Source: JBEVEP01 sp040512755 (GTDB lineage: Bacteria > Pseudomonadota > Alphaproteobacteria > Rhizobiales > Rhizobiaceae). Taken from it: a DNA stretch of 7,098 nt. Under the pieces are notes generated by a model that was not told the DNA's origin, did no database searches, and saw nothing but the letters and a program-made list of their open reading frames with translations. The translations under genes and the position numbers were made by a program. The DNA is taken from contig JBEVEP010000385.1 of assembly GCA_040512755.1 (NCBI GenBank), positions 1 to 7,098 of the forward strand, read 5' to 3'. This document shows, in pieces, positions 6,128 to 7,098 of this stretch. The first letter of the stretch is position 1; the number at the start of each line of letters is the position of its first letter.

Positions 6128-6568
6128 TCAGCCGTGCCGATGAACGGCGCGTTTGCGGGTTGCCCGCGCGCCAGCTGGCATAATGTGGAGGTTTCCGTGC
6201 CGAACGCCACGCTGCGCAATGACGCTGTCCGCAAACGTTTTCACCGCTTGCACGGTGCCTCGCAGGACAGCGATTTCAAGACAGTCACGATCGTCGACAT
6301 GGATATGAAGCGTGGACACGGACAAAGCGTGATGGTCATGCTGGACGCCGGTGAGCCGTTTCGCCAGCTCCCTTGTCTCGGGCTCGTAGATATAGGAGAG
6401 CGTCGCGAAGCAAGGCAAATGTCCATTGCCGGAGGACTGGTCCCGGGTGACGGCATCGCGAATGATATCGCGTAGCGTTTCCGATCGGCTTCCATAGCCG
6501 CGACGCTGGCTCAGCCTGTCGATCGTCTCAAGCAGGTCGTCGTCAATGCTGATGGTAATGCGTTGCAT
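6128..6568 (-). CDS. nikR: NikR, nickel-responsive transcriptional regulator
   Basis: This 146-residue protein has the two-part NikR layout. The N-terminal ribbon-helix-helix DNA-binding domain (about 1-48) begins MQRITISIDDDLLETID and continues with LSQRRGYGSRSETLRD, nearly the E. coli NikR sequence. The C-terminal ACT-like nickel-binding domain carries all four high-affinity ligands: His77, His88, His90 and Cys96, equivalent to E. coli His76, His87, His89 and Cys95, in QHDHH, TLHIH and DDCLEIAVL-like segments. The conserved end FADxVIAQRGVRHG is present. After it there are about 15 extra residues (AGARATRKRAVHRHG), basic and His-containing, where E. coli NikR stops after a few. The ATG at 6568 was chosen because GAGG lies 5 bases upstream and the family starts with MQR; the frame is open to 6616 without support. 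With nickel bound it should act as a tetrameric repressor; the likely target is the operator at 5168-5197. No matching operator is seen before nikR itself, so autoregulation is not supported. Confidence 0.96.
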   Translation of the reverse strand: MQRITISIDDDLLETIDRLSQRRGYGSRSETLRDIIRDAVTRDQSSGNGHLPCFATLSYIYEPETRELAKRLTGVQHDHHALSVSTLHIHVDDRDCLEIAVLRGTVQAVKTFADSVIAQRGVRHGNLHIMPAGARATRKRAVHRHG

Positions 6569-6573
6569 CGTCG

Positions 6574-6582
6574 CCTCATCCT
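6574..6582 (-). promoter_or_regulatory. nikR: Ribosome binding site of nikR
   Basis: Read leftward, AGGATGAGG ends 5 bases before the ATG at 6568. GAGG at this spacing supports that ATG over the longer open frame. Confidence 0.75.
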
Positions 6583-6794
6583 GCGGCAGCGCAAGGTAAA
6601 GCACTGCGCGCCACACACACGGATGATTGGCACATCAAAAGCCGATAGTACCAACGCTTCCGCTAAGACCATCCTGGCGGCGCCTGCTTTGTTTCCAGTC
6701 TACCACGATGCCGACCAACGCGCATTGCGCCCAGCCAGCGCAGAAATGTTGATACCATGAACGTGTAGCGTCCTGCCTCAGGCTTCGCCGCCAG

Positions 6795-6814
6795 AAAACC
6801 GGCTCAGAGCCCGG
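6795..6814 (-). terminator. Possible weak terminator after the AI-2E family gene
   Basis: Read leftward, CCGGGCT-CTG-AGCCGG forms a stem of six pairs with one bulged G and a 3-base loop, then TTTT. It lies about 70 bases after the stop codon of the gene to the right. The short stem and U4 tract make it a weak candidate. Confidence 0.4.
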
Positions 6815-6884
6815 ACGGATGGCGGCGCCTCGTTGACCGACCTTCCGGACCTTTTCGGCAACATTCTCAACGCTGCGTCCGCGT

Positions 6885-7098
6885 TCAGGCCTTTTCGCTG
6901 GCTTTGTCAGCCGTCTCCTTCGACAGCAATATGGCGATCCAGCTGAGCGACGGCACCTGGGCGCAGTAGACAATGAGCACGATCAGGATCGGCACGCCGA
7001 TAAACGCTCCGGCAAGACCCCAGACGAAGGCCCAGAAGAAAACCGCGAAGATGACCGCAAAGGGCGAAATGGCCAGCGACGCCCCGGTCAGCAGCGGC
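6885..7098 (-). CDS. AI-2E family (PerM/DUF20) membrane protein, C-terminal fragment
   Basis: Only the last 70 codons are in the window; the gene continues past the right edge. The fragment begins PLLTGASLAISPFAVIF, followed by FFWAFVWGLAGAFIGVPILIV and a short charged tail ending DKASEKA. The W-x-x-x-W-G-x-x-G-x-x-x-x-x-P-I motif, where the segment before the proline is part of a membrane helix, is typical of the C-terminal end of AI-2E family transporters (PerM, DUF20), multi-helix inner-membrane proteins, some of which export autoinducer-2 and others act in ion antiport. Two hydrophobic segments are visible (about fragment residues 10-27 and 30-46). The substrate cannot be inferred. It is transcribed leftward toward nikR but is separated from it by 316 bases, so the two are probably not one operon. 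Confidence 0.85.
   Translation of the reverse strand, partial: PLLTGASLAISPFAVIFAVFFWAFVWGLAGAFIGVPILIVLIVYCAQVPSLSWIAILLSKETADKASEKA

Larger units (their letters stand above)
6569..6884. other. Gap between nikR and the AI-2E family gene
   Basis: These 316 bases hold the nikR ribosome binding site (6574-6582 region), presumably its promoter, and a possible weak terminator for the gene to the right (6795-6814). No GTATGA-type NikR half-site is visible. A leftward frame of 31 codons (6663-6758) exists but lacks support. Nothing else is recognisable. Confidence 0.5.

Noticed and set aside
5966..6475. Rightward open frame of 169 codons opposite nikR
   Set aside because: It is antisense to a near-canonical NikR and has no motif or ribosome binding site.
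6663..6758. Leftward 31-codon frame upstream of nikR
   Set aside because: The product is Arg-rich, has no good ribosome binding site and no recognisable feature; it is as likely to be chance.
6635..6973. Leftward open frame of 112 codons
   Set aside because: It is rich in Arg, Cys and Ser without any motif, and its first part overlaps in another frame the clear AI-2E family C-terminus (6885-7098).

Overview
The window reads as a chromosomal segment of an alphaproteobacterium, most likely of the Rhizobiales. That assignment is an inference from the GC-rich coding sequence (about 60% by eye), the codon use, and the gene types: a CYTH-CHAD protein of about 515 residues, a DUF900-type lipoprotein hydrolase, and a HupE/NikR pair. 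I see no CRISPR array, transposase, integrase, tRNA, rRNA or phage gene.

Layout, left to right. Bases 1-35 may hold the last codons of a rightward gene, followed by a strong intrinsic terminator (82-111). Two leftward genes follow: a lipoprotein alpha/beta hydrolase (208-1434) and, upstream of it in the same direction, a small secreted protein with four cysteines (1573-1992). A divergent intergenic region (1993-2227) leads into a rightward series: a short-chain dehydrogenase (2228-2992), a CYTH-CHAD protein (3133-4680), a 64-residue two-helix membrane protein (4823-5017) and a HupE/UreJ-family nickel permease (5267-5872) with its own terminator (5938-5967). Two leftward genes close the window: the nickel-responsive repressor NikR (6128-6568) and the C-terminal end of an AI-2E family (PerM/DUF20) membrane protein (6885-7098, cut by the window edge).

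The best-supported functional unit is the nickel module at 5168-6568. The permease gene and nikR converge tail to tail. Upstream of the permease gene lies GTATGA-N16-TCACAC, one base away from the E. coli NikR operator GTATGA-N16-TCATAC. This suggests a simple feedback circuit in which nickel-loaded NikR represses a secondary nickel importer. No urease or hydrogenase gene is in the window, so the enzyme served by the nickel cannot be told from here.

The other genes look like ordinary, separately transcribed chromosomal genes with gaps of about 140 bases between them. The CYTH-CHAD protein points to inorganic polyphosphate or triphosphate metabolism. The dehydrogenase resembles the polyol/sugar branch of the SDR superfamily. 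Nothing here clearly forms a novel multi-gene system; the items most worth a second look are the NikR operator, the secreted four-cysteine protein and the small membrane protein.
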